Source: Bog-159 sp963843255 (GTDB lineage: Bacteria; Acidobacteriota; Terriglobia; Bryobacterales; Bryobacteraceae). From it: a stretch of DNA of 64,000 nt. Location of the stretch: NCBI GenBank assembly GCA_963843255.1, contig CAWJJQ010000003.1:124001-188000 (forward strand). Reading direction: 5' to 3'. Position 1 is the stretch's first letter. The number at the start of each line of letters is the position of its first letter. The notes beneath the pieces were generated by a model. It did not search any database. It worked only from the letters and a program-made list of their open reading frames with translations, and was not told the origin of the DNA. Shown here piece by piece: positions 11,295 through 20,284 of the stretch. The position numbers and the translations under genes are program-made.

Positions 11295-13128
11295 ATGCAC
11301 CCACCCGTTTCCCACAGGCCCGACGGCGACGCCACTTGGCGCACGCGCCTGGCTTCGCTCGGAAACATCCGCCCCCTCCTGGGAATGGTGTGGGAAACCA
11401 GCCCGCCACTGGTTTTGTGTACCGCGCTGCTACGCCTTGTGCGCTCCGTTCTGCCCTTGGCTATGCTCTGGGTATCGAAGTTGATCCTCGACGCCGTGGT
11501 GGCCTGGATCAAGCGCGGGAACGGCAATGCGCAGGTCATATGGAAACTGGTGGCGCTCGAATTAAGCCTTGCCGTCGCCAGCGACCTGCTGGGCCGCGCG
11601 AATTCTCTCGTGGATAGTCTGCTCGGCGACCGTTTCACCAACCGCATCAGCGTCCGCCTCATCGAACACGCCACCAAACTCGATCTGGCGTCTTTCGAAG
11701 ACCCGGTTTTTTACGACAAGCTGGAGCGCGCCCGCCGCCAAACCACCGGCCGCATCGGGCTGCTCTCCGGCGTCCTGAATGTGGCCCAGGATACCCTGAG
11801 CCTGATCTCGCTATCCGCCGGGTTGATCGTTTTCTCTCCCTGGCTGATAGTTTTGCTGATTGCCGCGGTCATCCCGGCCTTCCTTGGCGAAACCCACTTC
11901 ACTGCGCTCGCCTATTCGGTCCTCTACCGCTGGACACCGCAGCGCCGCCTGCTCGATTACATCCGCCTGCTGGGAGCCTCCAGCCAGAGTGCCAAAGAAG
12001 TCAAAATCTTCGGTCTTGGGCCCTCACCTGACGGAACGATATCGTGAAGTTTCCGACCGCATCTACGATGAAAATAAGACGGTTGCGGTAAAGCGTGCGA
12101 GCGTCGGGTTTGGGCTCAACTTGATCTCGACCGGAGGCTACTATGGCGCCTATGCCGTAGTTCTCATCCGGACTCTTGCTGGCGCCATTTCCGTCGGTAC
12201 CTTCACCTTCCTGACCGGCGCCTTCTCCCGCTCCCGCATGTACATCGAAAAGATCCTGCAGAGTTTCACCGATATCTCCGATCAGGCCCTTTACCTGAAG
12301 GATCTGTTTGAGTTCTTCGAAATGGAACCCTCCATCCGCAGCCTGGTCGGAGCTTTGCCCGCGCCGCGTCCCATCCGCAGCGGCTTCGAGTTCCGTAACG
12401 TCGGCTTCGCCTATCCAGGATCCAAGCGCATGGTGGTCGAAAACATCAGCTTTCGCCTGGAAGCAGCGGAAAAGATAGCGCTTATCGGCGAAAATGGGGC
12501 GGGGAAGACCACTCTCGTCAAACTCCTGGCCCGGCTCTACGATCCGACCGAGGGAGAGATCCTGCTGGACGGCGTAGACCTCCGCGAATATAGCGTCGAA
12601 GAGCTTCGCAAAGAAATCGGAGTCATCTTTCAGGATTACATGCGCTATGAGCTGTTAGCCAAAGAAAACATAGGCTTTGGCAAGATTGAAGATCTCGCCG
12701 ACACCGCCCGCATCGAGATGGCCGCCCACAAAAGCATGGCTTTCCAGGTCATCGGCAAGCTGCCCAATGGCTACGACCAGATGATTGGCCGCCGGTTCGA
12801 GGGTGGTGTGGATCTCTCCGGCGGCGAATGGCAAAAGTTCGCGCTGGCCCGCGCTTACATGCGGGATGCGCAACTGCTGATCCTGGATGAGCCTACCGCT
12901 ACCCTCGACGCCCGCGCCGAGTACGAGGTTTTCCGCCGCTTCGCGGAATTGACCCGGGGCCGCATGGCCGTGCTCATCTCCCACCGCTTTTCCACCGTCC
13001 GCATGGCAGACCGCATCCTCGTTCTCGAAAACGGTCAAATCCGCGAACAAGGCACGCACGAAAAACTCGTGGCCCTGGGCGGGCGCTATGCTGAGCTGTT
13101 CGAACTGCAAGCGGCCGGATACCGATAA
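11295..13128 (+). pseudogene. ABC exporter (fused permease-ATPase), single frameshift
   Basis: Two overlapping frames make one type-I ABC exporter of about 610 residues. The first (11295-12047) holds the membrane domain up to VKIFGLGP. The second continues with HLTERYREVSDRIYDENK and holds the rest of the membrane domain and the ATPase. The switch lies in GGGCCCTCAC near 12017-12024, where one C too many is read. The ATPase is complete: Walker A GENGAGKTT, signature LSGGEWQK, Walker B LLILDEPTATLD, and the H-loop SHRFST. Conservation on both sides suggests a very recent mutation or a sequence error. No ribosome site precedes the ATG, and TACACT 6 bases upstream could drive a leaderless mRNA. 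The substrate is unknown. Confidence 0.85.
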
Positions 13129-13158
13129 CTGGCTATAGATAAAGAGACCTACTGACGA

Positions 13159-14829
13159 ATGTCTGAAACTAAACTGCAAGTAATCCCCCTGGGTGGCCTG
13201 GGCGAGTTCGGCATGAACATGACCGCGTTCCGCTATGGCGACGAAATCCTGGTGGTTGACGCCGGGATGATGTTCCCGGAAGACGAACTGCTCGGCGTCG
13301 ACCTGGTGATGCCTGACCTCACCTTCCTGAAAGAAAATCAGTCGCAGGTGAAAGCCGTAGTGTTGACCCACGGCCATGAAGACCACATCGGCGCGGTCCC
13401 CTTCTTCCTTTCGGAAATCAACGTTCCAGTCTACGGCACGGCCTTCACGCTGGCCCTCGTGGAACGCCGCCTGGAAGAATATGAGCTTGAAGAAAAGCTG
13501 CAGCTGATTACGGTTAAGCCTAAGGAAATATTGGGAATCGGTCCATTCAAGATCGAGTTTATCCACGTCACTCACTCGATCGTCAGCGCCGTAGCTCTGG
13601 CGATCACCACGCCGCTCGGAGTCATCATCCACACTGGCGATTTCAAGGTGGATCCCACCCCCACCGACAACGAGCTGTTCGACCTGCACACCCTCGCCGA
13701 ATACGGCAAGCGCGGCGTGCTGCTGCTGCTTTCCGATTCCACCAACGCCGACCGTCCCGGCTATACCGAATCCGAGCGCGCCGTCCAGCCGCGCATGGAG
13801 GATATCTTCAACCGCTCCGACGGGCGATTGTTGATCTCCTGCTTCAGCTCCTCGATTCATCGCATTCAACTGGTACTTGATCTTTCGGCGCAGTTCGGGC
13901 GCAAGGTGGCGCTGGTTGGCCGGAGCATGGTGACGGTCAGCGAGATCGCCCATTCGCTCGGCCTGCTCGATATTCCCGATGGCGTCCTGATCCGCCCGCA
14001 GGATGTGGCGGACAGTAACCCGAAAAAGATCACGGTGCTGCTTTCAGGTACGCAGGGCGAGCCTATGTCGGCCCTCTCGCGGGTAGCCGTCGACAACCAT
14101 AAGCATATTTCGGTAGAGCAGGGCGATACCGTGGTGCTGAGCGCGCGCATCATCCCCGGCAACGAAAAGGCGATCTTCCGCATGATCGACCACATGTCGC
14201 GCCGCGGGGCGGACGTGCTTTACGGCAACATGAATCCCCCGGTACACGTTTCCGGTCACGCCAGCATGGAAGAAATGAAGCTGGTGCTGAACCTGGTCCG
14301 GCCGCGCTATTTCATGCCCATCCACGGCGAGTTCCGCCAGTTGACCAAGCACGCCCGCCTGGCCGAGCACCTCCGAGCCTCAGGCCTTGAAGAGACCTTC
14401 ATCATGCAATCCGGCGATGTTCTGGAAATCGACCATCACGGTGCCCGCAAAGCCGGCAAAGTGACAGTGGGCCGGGTCTGCATCGATTCCGGCTCGGTCG
14501 ACGAAGTTGTGGAAGAGATGGTCATCCGCGACCGCCGCCATCTTTCCGAAGACGGCATCGTCCTGCCGATCATTGCCATCAACCGTCAAACGGGCCGCAT
14601 GGAGAATCTGCCCGAGATCGTCAGCCGCGGCTTCGCCCTCGCCGAGGATGGATCCGCATTTATGCAGACCGCCCGCCAGGTGGTCGCAAAGACACTCGAA
14701 GCGTCCAACCACGAAGAGAAGACCGACTGGGGCGTCATCAAAGAAAAGATCCGCGCCGACCTGAAGCGTTACATCGTCAAAGAGACGTCGCGCCGGCCAT
14801 TGATCATGCCGGTGATCCTGGAACTTTAA
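13159..14829 (+). CDS. rnj: Ribonuclease J
   Basis: A 556-residue metallo-beta-lactamase/beta-CASP ribonuclease, the usual length for RNase J, which matures and degrades mRNA and rRNA by endo- and 5'-3' exonucleolysis. The zinc motif THGHEDHIGA provides H71, H73, D75 and H76. Further metal ligands occur in HVTHSI and HTGDFKVD, and the beta-CASP signature in SDSTNADRPG and HVSGHAS. The C-terminal domain is present. The ATG at 13159 follows the ABC gene by 30 bases, so the two may be co-transcribed. Confidence 0.95.
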   Translation: MSETKLQVIPLGGLGEFGMNMTAFRYGDEILVVDAGMMFPEDELLGVDLVMPDLTFLKENQSQVKAVVLTHGHEDHIGAVPFFLSEINVPVYGTAFTLALVERRLEEYELEEKLQLITVKPKEILGIGPFKIEFIHVTHSIVSAVALAITTPLGVIIHTGDFKVDPTPTDNELFDLHTLAEYGKRGVLLLLSDSTNADRPGYTESERAVQPRMEDIFNRSDGRLLISCFSSSIHRIQLVLDLSAQFGRKVALVGRSMVTVSEIAHSLGLLDIPDGVLIRPQDVADSNPKKITVLLSGTQGEPMSALSRVAVDNHKHISVEQGDTVVLSARIIPGNEKAIFRMIDHMSRRGADVLYGNMNPPVHVSGHASMEEMKLVLNLVRPRYFMPIHGEFRQLTKHARLAEHLRASGLEETFIMQSGDVLEIDHHGARKAGKVTVGRVCIDSGSVDEVVEEMVIRDRRHLSEDGIVLPIIAINRQTGRMENLPEIVSRGFALAEDGSAFMQTARQVVAKTLEASNHEEKTDWGVIKEKIRADLKRYIVKETSRRPLIMPVILEL

Positions 14830-14880
14830 GGGCCACCGGCGCGCCGCGACGCCCCTCTGCTAGAATCGAAGCAAATACCT

Positions 14881-15111
14881 ATGCCCATCTACGAATACAA
14901 ATGCCAGGATTGCGGAACGAAGTTTGAAAAGCTAATCCGGAATTCAACCGGCGAAGCGAGCCTTGAATGTCCGTCCTGCGGCCAGCAGCATCTGCGCCAG
15001 GAGTTTTCCACGTTCGCCGCGCACGCCGCCGGTCCCAAGCAGGCCGACGGTCCGGTATGCCCCAGTGGGCGCTGCAGTAATCCCGGAATGTGCGGCATGA
15101 ACATGAACTAG
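14881..15111 (+). CDS. FmdB-family zinc ribbon protein
   Basis: A 76-residue protein opening with MPIYEYKCQDCG, the hallmark of the FmdB/CxxC_CxxC_SSSS regulatory-protein family. Cysteines C8, C11, C30 and C33 form one zinc ribbon. A Cys-rich tail (CPSGRCSNPGMCGMNMN) may add another site. TAGAAT at 14861 is a candidate -10. The exact role of the family is not established; these genes often sit near ATP synthase or housekeeping genes, as here. Confidence 0.85.
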   Translation: MPIYEYKCQDCGTKFEKLIRNSTGEASLECPSCGQQHLRQEFSTFAAHAAGPKQADGPVCPSGRCSNPGMCGMNMN

Positions 15112-15327
15112 GTGGCCCGGAATTTCATGACGCAGGTCGGGGAGTACACCTCCCTGGCCTTCCTGCTGCCCGCCGCCACCTTCGTGGGCTACGTGATCGG
15201 CTACCTGCTCGACCGTGCCTTTCACACTCACTTTCTCTACATCCCTTTTCTGATATTGGGCATCGCCGCCGGCTTCGTCCAACTGATCCGGCAGCTCATG
15301 CGGGACACGCGCGGCAATGGATCCTGA
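15112..15327 (+). CDS. AtpZ/AtpI-type small membrane protein
   Basis: 71 residues with two hydrophobic helices (about 14-33 and 40-60), including FVGYVIGYLLDRAF and FLILGIAAGFVQLIRQL, the pattern of the AtpZ/AtpI assembly or Mg2+/Ca2+-associated proteins upstream of F0 genes. The GTG at 15112 directly abuts the fmdB stop. An ATG at 15127, with AGGTGG 12 bases ahead, is an alternative start giving 66 residues. Its 3' end overlaps the next gene by 11 bases. Confidence 0.75.
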   Translation: MARNFMTQVGEYTSLAFLLPAATFVGYVIGYLLDRAFHTHFLYIPFLILGIAAGFVQLIRQLMRDTRGNGS

Positions 15328-15733
15328 GCCCGCTGGTCCCGAGCAGACGCTTTTTCAAGCCGCGCTCCGCCGCATCACTCGCGGGACCATCGCGCTGGCC
15401 GCCGGCGGATGCCTGTTCTGCCTCTTCTGGCGCGGTTGGCGATGGGCGCTCGCCTACCTGCTCGGCGCCGCCGCATCGTACCTGAATTTCCGCTGGCTCA
15501 AGCGCGTGGTGGACGCATTGGGCGGCGCCCTGTCGGCGCGTCCCAGCCCCAAATTTGCCATCCTCATCGGGCTCCGCTATCTGCTGTTGGGTGGCGGCGG
15601 CTATGTTATAGTGAACTTTACTACTTTGAATCTGAAGGCCGCCTTGACCGGGCTGTTCGTGCCGGTCGCCGCAGTCATCGTGGAAATCATCTTCGAACTG
15701 GTTACCGATCACAGCTATGCAGCATCAGGCTAA
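15317..15733 (+). CDS. atpI: ATP synthase subunit I (AtpI-like)
   Basis: 138 residues with four predicted transmembrane helices: IALAAGGCLFCLFW, ALAYLLGAAASYLNF, FAILIGLRYLLLGGGGYVIV and LFVPVAAVIVEIIFELV. This fits the ATP synthase I family that precedes atpB and assists c-ring assembly. It overlaps the preceding gene by 11 bases and atpB by 17, consistent with tight coupling. Assignment rests on topology and position, because the family is poorly conserved. Confidence 0.75.
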   Translation: MDPEPAGPEQTLFQAALRRITRGTIALAAGGCLFCLFWRGWRWALAYLLGAAASYLNFRWLKRVVDALGGALSARPSPKFAILIGLRYLLLGGGGYVIVNFTTLNLKAALTGLFVPVAAVIVEIIFELVTDHSYAASG

Positions 15734-16457
15734 GGAAGTCATCTGGCTCGCCAGGTTTTTTAACCAGCATCTGCCCGGGCTGGGCAATGCCATCCTGAAA
15801 ATCCTGGGCCTCCCCACCCAGCGGCACCCGTGGGCCAACTTCATGGTGATGGAGTTGGTCGTGGCTGTGCTTCTGATCGTGCTGTTCGCGTACATGCGCA
15901 CGCGCCTTTCTGTCGACCGGCCCGGCATGCTTCAGCACACGCTCGAAACGATCTATAACTTCGTGAATGGAGAAGCCGAAGACGCCGTAGGCCACGGCGG
16001 AACGAAGTACATGAGCTTCTTCGGTACCCTGTTCATCTTCATTCTGACCTGCAACCTGATCGGCATTGTCCCCGGCTTTGCGTCGCCTACCATTGAACCC
16101 GCGGTGCCGGCCGGCTGCGCCCTGGCAACGTTTTGCTACTACAATCTGATGGGCTTCCGCGAGCAGGGTTTTGGAAAATACCTGGCGCACTTCGCCGGCC
16201 CCATGCCTTTCCTGGCGCCGCTGATGATTCCCATCGAGCTGATCAGTCACATGGCCCGCCCCTTGTCGCTCACCGTCCGTCTCTACGCCAATATGTATGC
16301 GGGTGAGCAGGTTACTCTGGTATTTCTTACCCTAACTTACTTCCTGGTGCCGGCCGTCTTCATGGGCCTGCACGTCTTTGTGTCTCTGTTGCAGGCTTAT
16401 ATCTTTATGCTCCTCACCATGATGTATGTGTCCGGAGCAGTTTCGCACGAGCACTAA
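15717..16457 (+). CDS. atpB: F0F1 ATP synthase subunit a
   Basis: A 246-residue polytopic stator subunit that provides the ion half-channels against the c-ring. The essential arginine is R188 in LTVRLYANMYAGE. The conserved N-terminal NLIGIVPGF and the polar helix LISHMARPLSL are present. Five or six hydrophobic helices can be drawn. The start is the ATG at 15717, inside the end of atpI. The gene is followed by a 97-base gap and atpE. Confidence 0.95.
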   Translation: MQHQAKEVIWLARFFNQHLPGLGNAILKILGLPTQRHPWANFMVMELVVAVLLIVLFAYMRTRLSVDRPGMLQHTLETIYNFVNGEAEDAVGHGGTKYMSFFGTLFIFILTCNLIGIVPGFASPTIEPAVPAGCALATFCYYNLMGFREQGFGKYLAHFAGPMPFLAPLMIPIELISHMARPLSLTVRLYANMYAGEQVTLVFLTLTYFLVPAVFMGLHVFVSLLQAYIFMLLTMMYVSGAVSHEH

Positions 16458-16554
16458 TACCCGGCTTTATGCCGCCCCTTCAGTGTGAGACCGGCTGTAC
16501 GAGGATGACGGGAACCACCTCCTGGGGGCGATCTTAATCGAAGGAGCAAGTGAA

Positions 16555-16866
16555 ATGAAGACGAAGCTGATATTTCTGGCGCTGGTGCTGTTCGCGTTGG
16601 CCAGCCCCATTCTGGCCCAGACCCCCGGCGGCACCGCTGCTGCGGGAGGAACCAACTGGGTAGCGATCACATCTGGATTTGCGATGGCGATCGCCTCCGG
16701 CATGTGCGGACTGGCCCAAGCCAAAGCCGCTGCGGCCGCCGCTGAAGGGATGGGACGGAATCCGGGCGCCGCACCCGCGATCCGGTTTGCATTGCTGTTA
16801 AGCCTGGTGCTGATCGAATCCCTGGCCCTTTACACCCTAGTAATCATTTTCGTGAAAGTTGTTTAA
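16555..16866 (+). CDS. atpE: F0F1 ATP synthase subunit c with Na+-type ligand set
   Basis: 103 residues, longer than most c subunits because an N-terminal signal-like segment (MKTKLIFLALVLFALASPILAQ) precedes the two-helix hairpin. GAAGGAGCAAGTGAAATG gives a strong ribosome site. The ion carboxylate is E88. Q55, S89 and Y93 occupy exactly the spacings of Q32, S66 and Y70 around E65 in the Na+-translocating Ilyobacter ring (33, +1, +5); the V63 position is Leu, which contributes only a backbone carbonyl. T67 is Leu here. This predicts Na+ binding capacity, not proof of Na+ coupling. The polar loop is RNPGA. Confidence 0.93.
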   Translation: MKTKLIFLALVLFALASPILAQTPGGTAAAGGTNWVAITSGFAMAIASGMCGLAQAKAAAAAAEGMGRNPGAAPAIRFALLLSLVLIESLALYTLVIIFVKVV

Positions 16867-16870
16867 GAGC

Positions 16871-17055
16871 AGGTGCTAGGTTCTGGGTGCTGGCAAACAG
16901 TTCTCCCGTTTGCAAAGAGTATGCCAGCACCTGGAACCCAGCACCCAGAACCTGCACTTCGGGTGTTGACCAACCGTTCTCCCGTTTTGCTCACGGTAGG
17001 CCAGCACCCAGAACCCAGCACCCGCGGATAAGCCGCGCGTCGCGGCTTATCCGCG
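16871..17055. repeat. Tandem/inverted intergenic repeat cluster
   Basis: Downstream of atpE, AGGTTCTGGGTGCTGG (16878-16893) pairs perfectly with CCAGCACCCAGAACCT (16938-16953). A third copy of the latter (CCAGCACCCAGAACCC) begins at 17001. The neighbouring GTTCTCCCGTTT occurs at 16900 and again at 16976, giving a 76-base tandem period with about 60 bases recognisably repeated. A related GGTGCCAGGTCCTGGGTGCC lies near 28058-28077. It resembles a REP-type interspersed element rather than coding DNA. Confidence 0.7.
17023..17055. terminator. Perfect 15-bp hairpin overlapping a stop codon
   Basis: GCGGATAAGCCGCG (17024-17037), a 3-base loop, then CGCGGCTTATCCGC (17041-17054), plus one closing C-G pair. 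The minus-strand aldo/keto reductase ends inside the stem (TAA at 17049-17047). No T-tract follows on either strand, so this may be a Rho-assisted or bidirectional barrier between atpE and the convergent reductase gene. Confidence 0.5.
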
Positions 17056-17919
17056 CACACTAGCCGCCGGAATCTTCTTCGTCAAATCCACCATCTCTTC
17101 CCGGCTCTCCGCCCCGATCGTGAAACAATCCACGCAATCCAGCGACAAAGCGAACTGCAGGCTCTCATCGGCTTTGTGACGCAGCGCGCCCGCGCCCAGA
17201 ATCTTCATGCCGATCACTCCCTTGCCCGCCGCTTTCATCTGGCGCAGCACCGCGATCACCGTTTTCGGATCGGCATCCATGGCCACCTTGGCGGGATTGA
17301 TCCGCGCCAAATCAACCTGCACCCACGGATTCGCCGCCGCCGCTTTAAGCGCCTCCAGCGTGTGGCAGGACGTGCCGTGCGTGCGCACGATGCCCTTCTC
17401 GCGCGCCTCTGAAAGAACCGCCATGGCGCCCTTCTTCTTTTCTGGCCAATCGCCGTCCAGCATGCAGTGCAGCAGCAGGATATCGACGTAATCGGTGCCC
17501 AATTCGCGCCGGAAGCGATCCAGGTCCGCGCGCATTTCCTTTTCCGTGGAAGCGTGCGTCTTGCTGAGGATGGCGACTTTCTCGCGCGGCACACGCTTGA
17601 GCGCTTCCTTCACGTGCGGATGCGTTCCGTATTGATCGGCGGAATCCCATAGGGTGACGCCGTTGTCGTAGGCCGCATCGAACAGCTCCGCGAGCCCGCG
17701 CAGCCCCAGCTTGCGGGTCTGGTTCGAGCTGCCCCCCACGCCATCGGTTCCGCTGCCTTGCGCGAGACGGCTCACTTCCACCTTCATAGGGCCGAGCTTC
17801 ACCCGGTCCGAAGCCAGCTTCTGGGTCGTGCCCGCATATAAATGATACGGAAAATTGACAAAAGCGGCCGCGCCGGCCGTGGCCGCGGTGCGCAGAAAGA
17901 ATTCCCGGCGGTTGATCAT
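17047..17919 (-). CDS. Aldo/keto reductase with Tat-type leader
   Basis: 290 residues. The N-terminus MINRREFFLRTAATAGAAAFVNF is a twin-arginine-like leader, so the enzyme is probably exported folded. The body is an AKR TIM barrel: the catalytic Asp and Tyr lie in TLWDSADQYG, Lys in VAILSKTHAS and His in ILLLHCML. The family reduces carbonyls with NAD(P)H. The C-terminal cofactor-binding segment seems short (IGAESREEMVDL). The start follows a clear RBS (AGAGGAGGCACG). The substrate is not predictable. Confidence 0.88.
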   Translation of the reverse strand: MINRREFFLRTAATAGAAAFVNFPYHLYAGTTQKLASDRVKLGPMKVEVSRLAQGSGTDGVGGSSNQTRKLGLRGLAELFDAAYDNGVTLWDSADQYGTHPHVKEALKRVPREKVAILSKTHASTEKEMRADLDRFRRELGTDYVDILLLHCMLDGDWPEKKKGAMAVLSEAREKGIVRTHGTSCHTLEALKAAAANPWVQVDLARINPAKVAMDADPKTVIAVLRQMKAAGKGVIGMKILGAGALRHKADESLQFALSLDCVDCFTIGAESREEMVDLTKKIPAASVRG

Positions 17920-18160
17920 CGTGCCTCCTCTGCTTTCCTAAGCGCAAAGGGGTGCGTATCCAGCGCCGCCATACAGGACAGGAACTCCATAGTTTCAGCG
18001 GCGCGGGGCGTCCCGTTTTGCGCGAGTTCCCCAAAAGAACGTAGCATAGCCCGTGCCGCACCGCCAGCATTCGTCCTGGAACCGTCCCGGTACGCAAGGG
18101 CTATGCTCGCCCGCGGAAAACCGCAGCCGGGATGATATTTTCTGGATGCGGAGGTGCTCT

Positions 18161-19084
18161 GTGTCCGGTTTCCTCAAATCGTTTGGCATGATCGCGGCGC
18201 TCACATCGGCAGCCGCCGCCCAGCAGCGTCCATCCGCAGTCGCGGAGGCGGCCCGGTTCACTGTCTCCTCCGACCTGGTCATGGTGAATGCCACCGTCCT
18301 CGACCCTGCCGGACGGCCGGTCAGCGGGCTGACCCGCGATCGTTTCCAGTTGTTTGATGGCCGCGCCCAGGAGCGCATCGCCTCTTTCACCGAAGAGGAG
18401 ACCCCCGTGTCGGTGGTCGTGCTCGCCGACGTCAGCCACAGCATGGACGGCAAGCTGGCCGTGTGCGCGCGTGCCGCCGCGCAACTGGTCGAATCCACTC
18501 TTCCGGGCGACGAGTTCGCCTTGATCACCTTCTCGAACGCACCCCATCTCGACGTTCCCTGGACCGCCGAAGGCGAAGCCGTGCTACAGGCCCTGCGCGG
18601 CGCGCGTCCCGGAGGCACCACCGCTCTGTTTGACGCCATCCTGTTCGCCACACAATACACCCGCCACGCCCGCAACGCCCGGCGCGTAGTGCTGATCGTT
18701 TCCGACGGCGGCGACAATCACAGCCGCTACACCGCCACCCAGGCGCGCCACCGCCTGCAGGAAGCCAATCTCGAACTCTATGCCATCCATCTCAACGAGT
18801 TTTCATTCGGCCTGGCGGCGGAGGAGCAATCGGCCAACAATGCCATGGAGCATTTGTGCGAGCGTGTCTCGGGGCGTTACGTGGCGCTCGATGACCTGGG
18901 CGGGCTTCCCGATGCGGTCGCGCGCATCAGCCGCGAGATCCGGTCGCAATATGTGCTCGGGTATCGTCCCACGCGGTGGTCCGGCAGCGGCCGCTATCAT
19001 CGCATGGGAGTGAAGGTCGCCCCGCCCGAGGGCTTGCGCCGCGTTTCGGTCTATGCACGGCCCGGATGGCGCGAGCCGCAATAG
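18161..19084 (+). CDS. VWFA-related acidobacterial secreted protein
   Basis: I choose the GTG at 18161 because GGAGG lies 6 bases before it and it opens a signal peptide (MSGFLKSFGMIAALTSAAAAQQ). The in-frame ATGs at 18053 and 18146 would add residues before that. The mature ~285 residues match the VWFA-related domain typical of Acidobacteriota (TIGR03436-like): an N-terminal beta segment (LVMVNATVLDPAGRPV), then a von Willebrand A fold with the MIDAS motif DVSHSMDG and a Thr in RPGGTTALFD. Such domains bind ligands through a divalent metal. The partner is unknown. Confidence 0.87.
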   Translation: MSGFLKSFGMIAALTSAAAAQQRPSAVAEAARFTVSSDLVMVNATVLDPAGRPVSGLTRDRFQLFDGRAQERIASFTEEETPVSVVVLADVSHSMDGKLAVCARAAAQLVESTLPGDEFALITFSNAPHLDVPWTAEGEAVLQALRGARPGGTTALFDAILFATQYTRHARNARRVVLIVSDGGDNHSRYTATQARHRLQEANLELYAIHLNEFSFGLAAEEQSANNAMEHLCERVSGRYVALDDLGGLPDAVARISREIRSQYVLGYRPTRWSGSGRYHRMGVKVAPPEGLRRVSVYARPGWREPQ

Positions 19085-19219
19085 AGCAGGCCGGGCATAA
19101 GGTGGCCAATCCGCGGCGGTCGCGCTGCCGCCCACCGGTTTCAGGCAAATTTCAGATCGGAGGACTAATATCGGGAGGGAAGCTGGAGCAAAAAACTGCC
19201 CGAGCTTGAGGAGGATTTC

Positions 19220-20260
19220 ATGCAACGGTTATGCGTCGTAACGCTCGCCCTCGGATGGCTTCTATTGGCGTCGCTGGGATGGTCCCAGGATGCTCCCGCG
19301 GGAGGGCCTTATAAAGTTTTGAAGACCGCCAAAGTGGGTGGCGTGGGCGGTTTCGACTACGTCTATGCGGACGATGCCGGCCGCCGGTTGTACATCCCTC
19401 GCACCGGTAATCCCGCGCACGTCACCGTCTTCAATCTGGATACCCTTGAGCCCGCCGGCGAAATAGCGAATGCCAACGCGCGCGGCGCCGCGGTCGACCC
19501 CACCTCCGGCCACGGGTTCGCCAGCAGCAAACCTGTAGTGATGTGGGATACCAAAACCCTCGCCACGATTAAAACCATTGACGTGGATGGCGGCCCGGAC
19601 GGCATCCTGTTCGACCCGTTCAATCAACGCGTCTACGTCTTCAGCCACCGCGCCCCCAACGCCACGGTGATCAACGCCGCCGACGGTTCCGTGGTGGGCA
19701 CCATCGACCTGGGAGGTGCGCCTGAGCAAGCGGTGACCGATGGCAAAGGCCACTTGTACGTGGACCTCGAAGACAAAGACAAAATCGCGGTGGTGGACGC
19801 GAAGACCATGAAAGTGACCACCACTTACGATCTCGGCGGCAAGGGCGGCGGACCCTCGGGGTTGGCTTTCGATGTCAAAAACCATATCCTTTTCGCGGCC
19901 TGTCATGAACCCCAGGCCATGGTCATACTCGACGCCGAGACGGGCAAAATCATCACCAGCCTGCCCATCGGGCGCGGCGTGGATGGTGCGGTATTCAATC
20001 CTGAAACGATGGAAGCGTTCAGTTCGCAGGGTGACGGCACCCTCACGGTCGTCAAGGAGAACAGCCCCACCAGCTTCGTCGTGGAACAAAATCTGCACAC
20101 CATGACCGGCGCCAAGACCCTCACTCTCGACAGCAAGACGAACAAGATCCTGCTGATCGCCGCGGAGTTCGGCCCGCCACCCGCGCCCGCCGCCGGCGAA
20201 CGTCCCCGCCGCGGGCCAATGGTTGCCGATTCCTTTACTATCCTCGTAGTCGGCAAATAA
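19220..20260 (+). CDS. Secreted YncE-like beta-propeller protein
   Basis: 346 residues with signal peptide MQRLCVVTLALGWLLLASLGWSQ (first ~23). The body is a seven-bladed YVTN/YncE propeller: repeats of GRRLYIPRTGNPAHVTVFN, HGFASSKPVVMWD, QRVYVFSHRAPNATVIN and KNHILFAACHEPQAMVI. GAGGAGGATTTC before the ATG is a strong ribosome site. It precedes the TonB receptor by 24 bases in the same orientation, so the pair probably forms an operon and may serve one extracellular substrate. The function is not known. Confidence 0.85.
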   Translation: MQRLCVVTLALGWLLLASLGWSQDAPAGGPYKVLKTAKVGGVGGFDYVYADDAGRRLYIPRTGNPAHVTVFNLDTLEPAGEIANANARGAAVDPTSGHGFASSKPVVMWDTKTLATIKTIDVDGGPDGILFDPFNQRVYVFSHRAPNATVINAADGSVVGTIDLGGAPEQAVTDGKGHLYVDLEDKDKIAVVDAKTMKVTTTYDLGGKGGGPSGLAFDVKNHILFAACHEPQAMVILDAETGKIITSLPIGRGVDGAVFNPETMEAFSSQGDGTLTVVKENSPTSFVVEQNLHTMTGAKTLTLDSKTNKILLIAAEFGPPPAPAAGERPRRGPMVADSFTILVVGK

Positions 20261-20284
20261 TTTCCGGCAGGAAACGCCCGTCGC

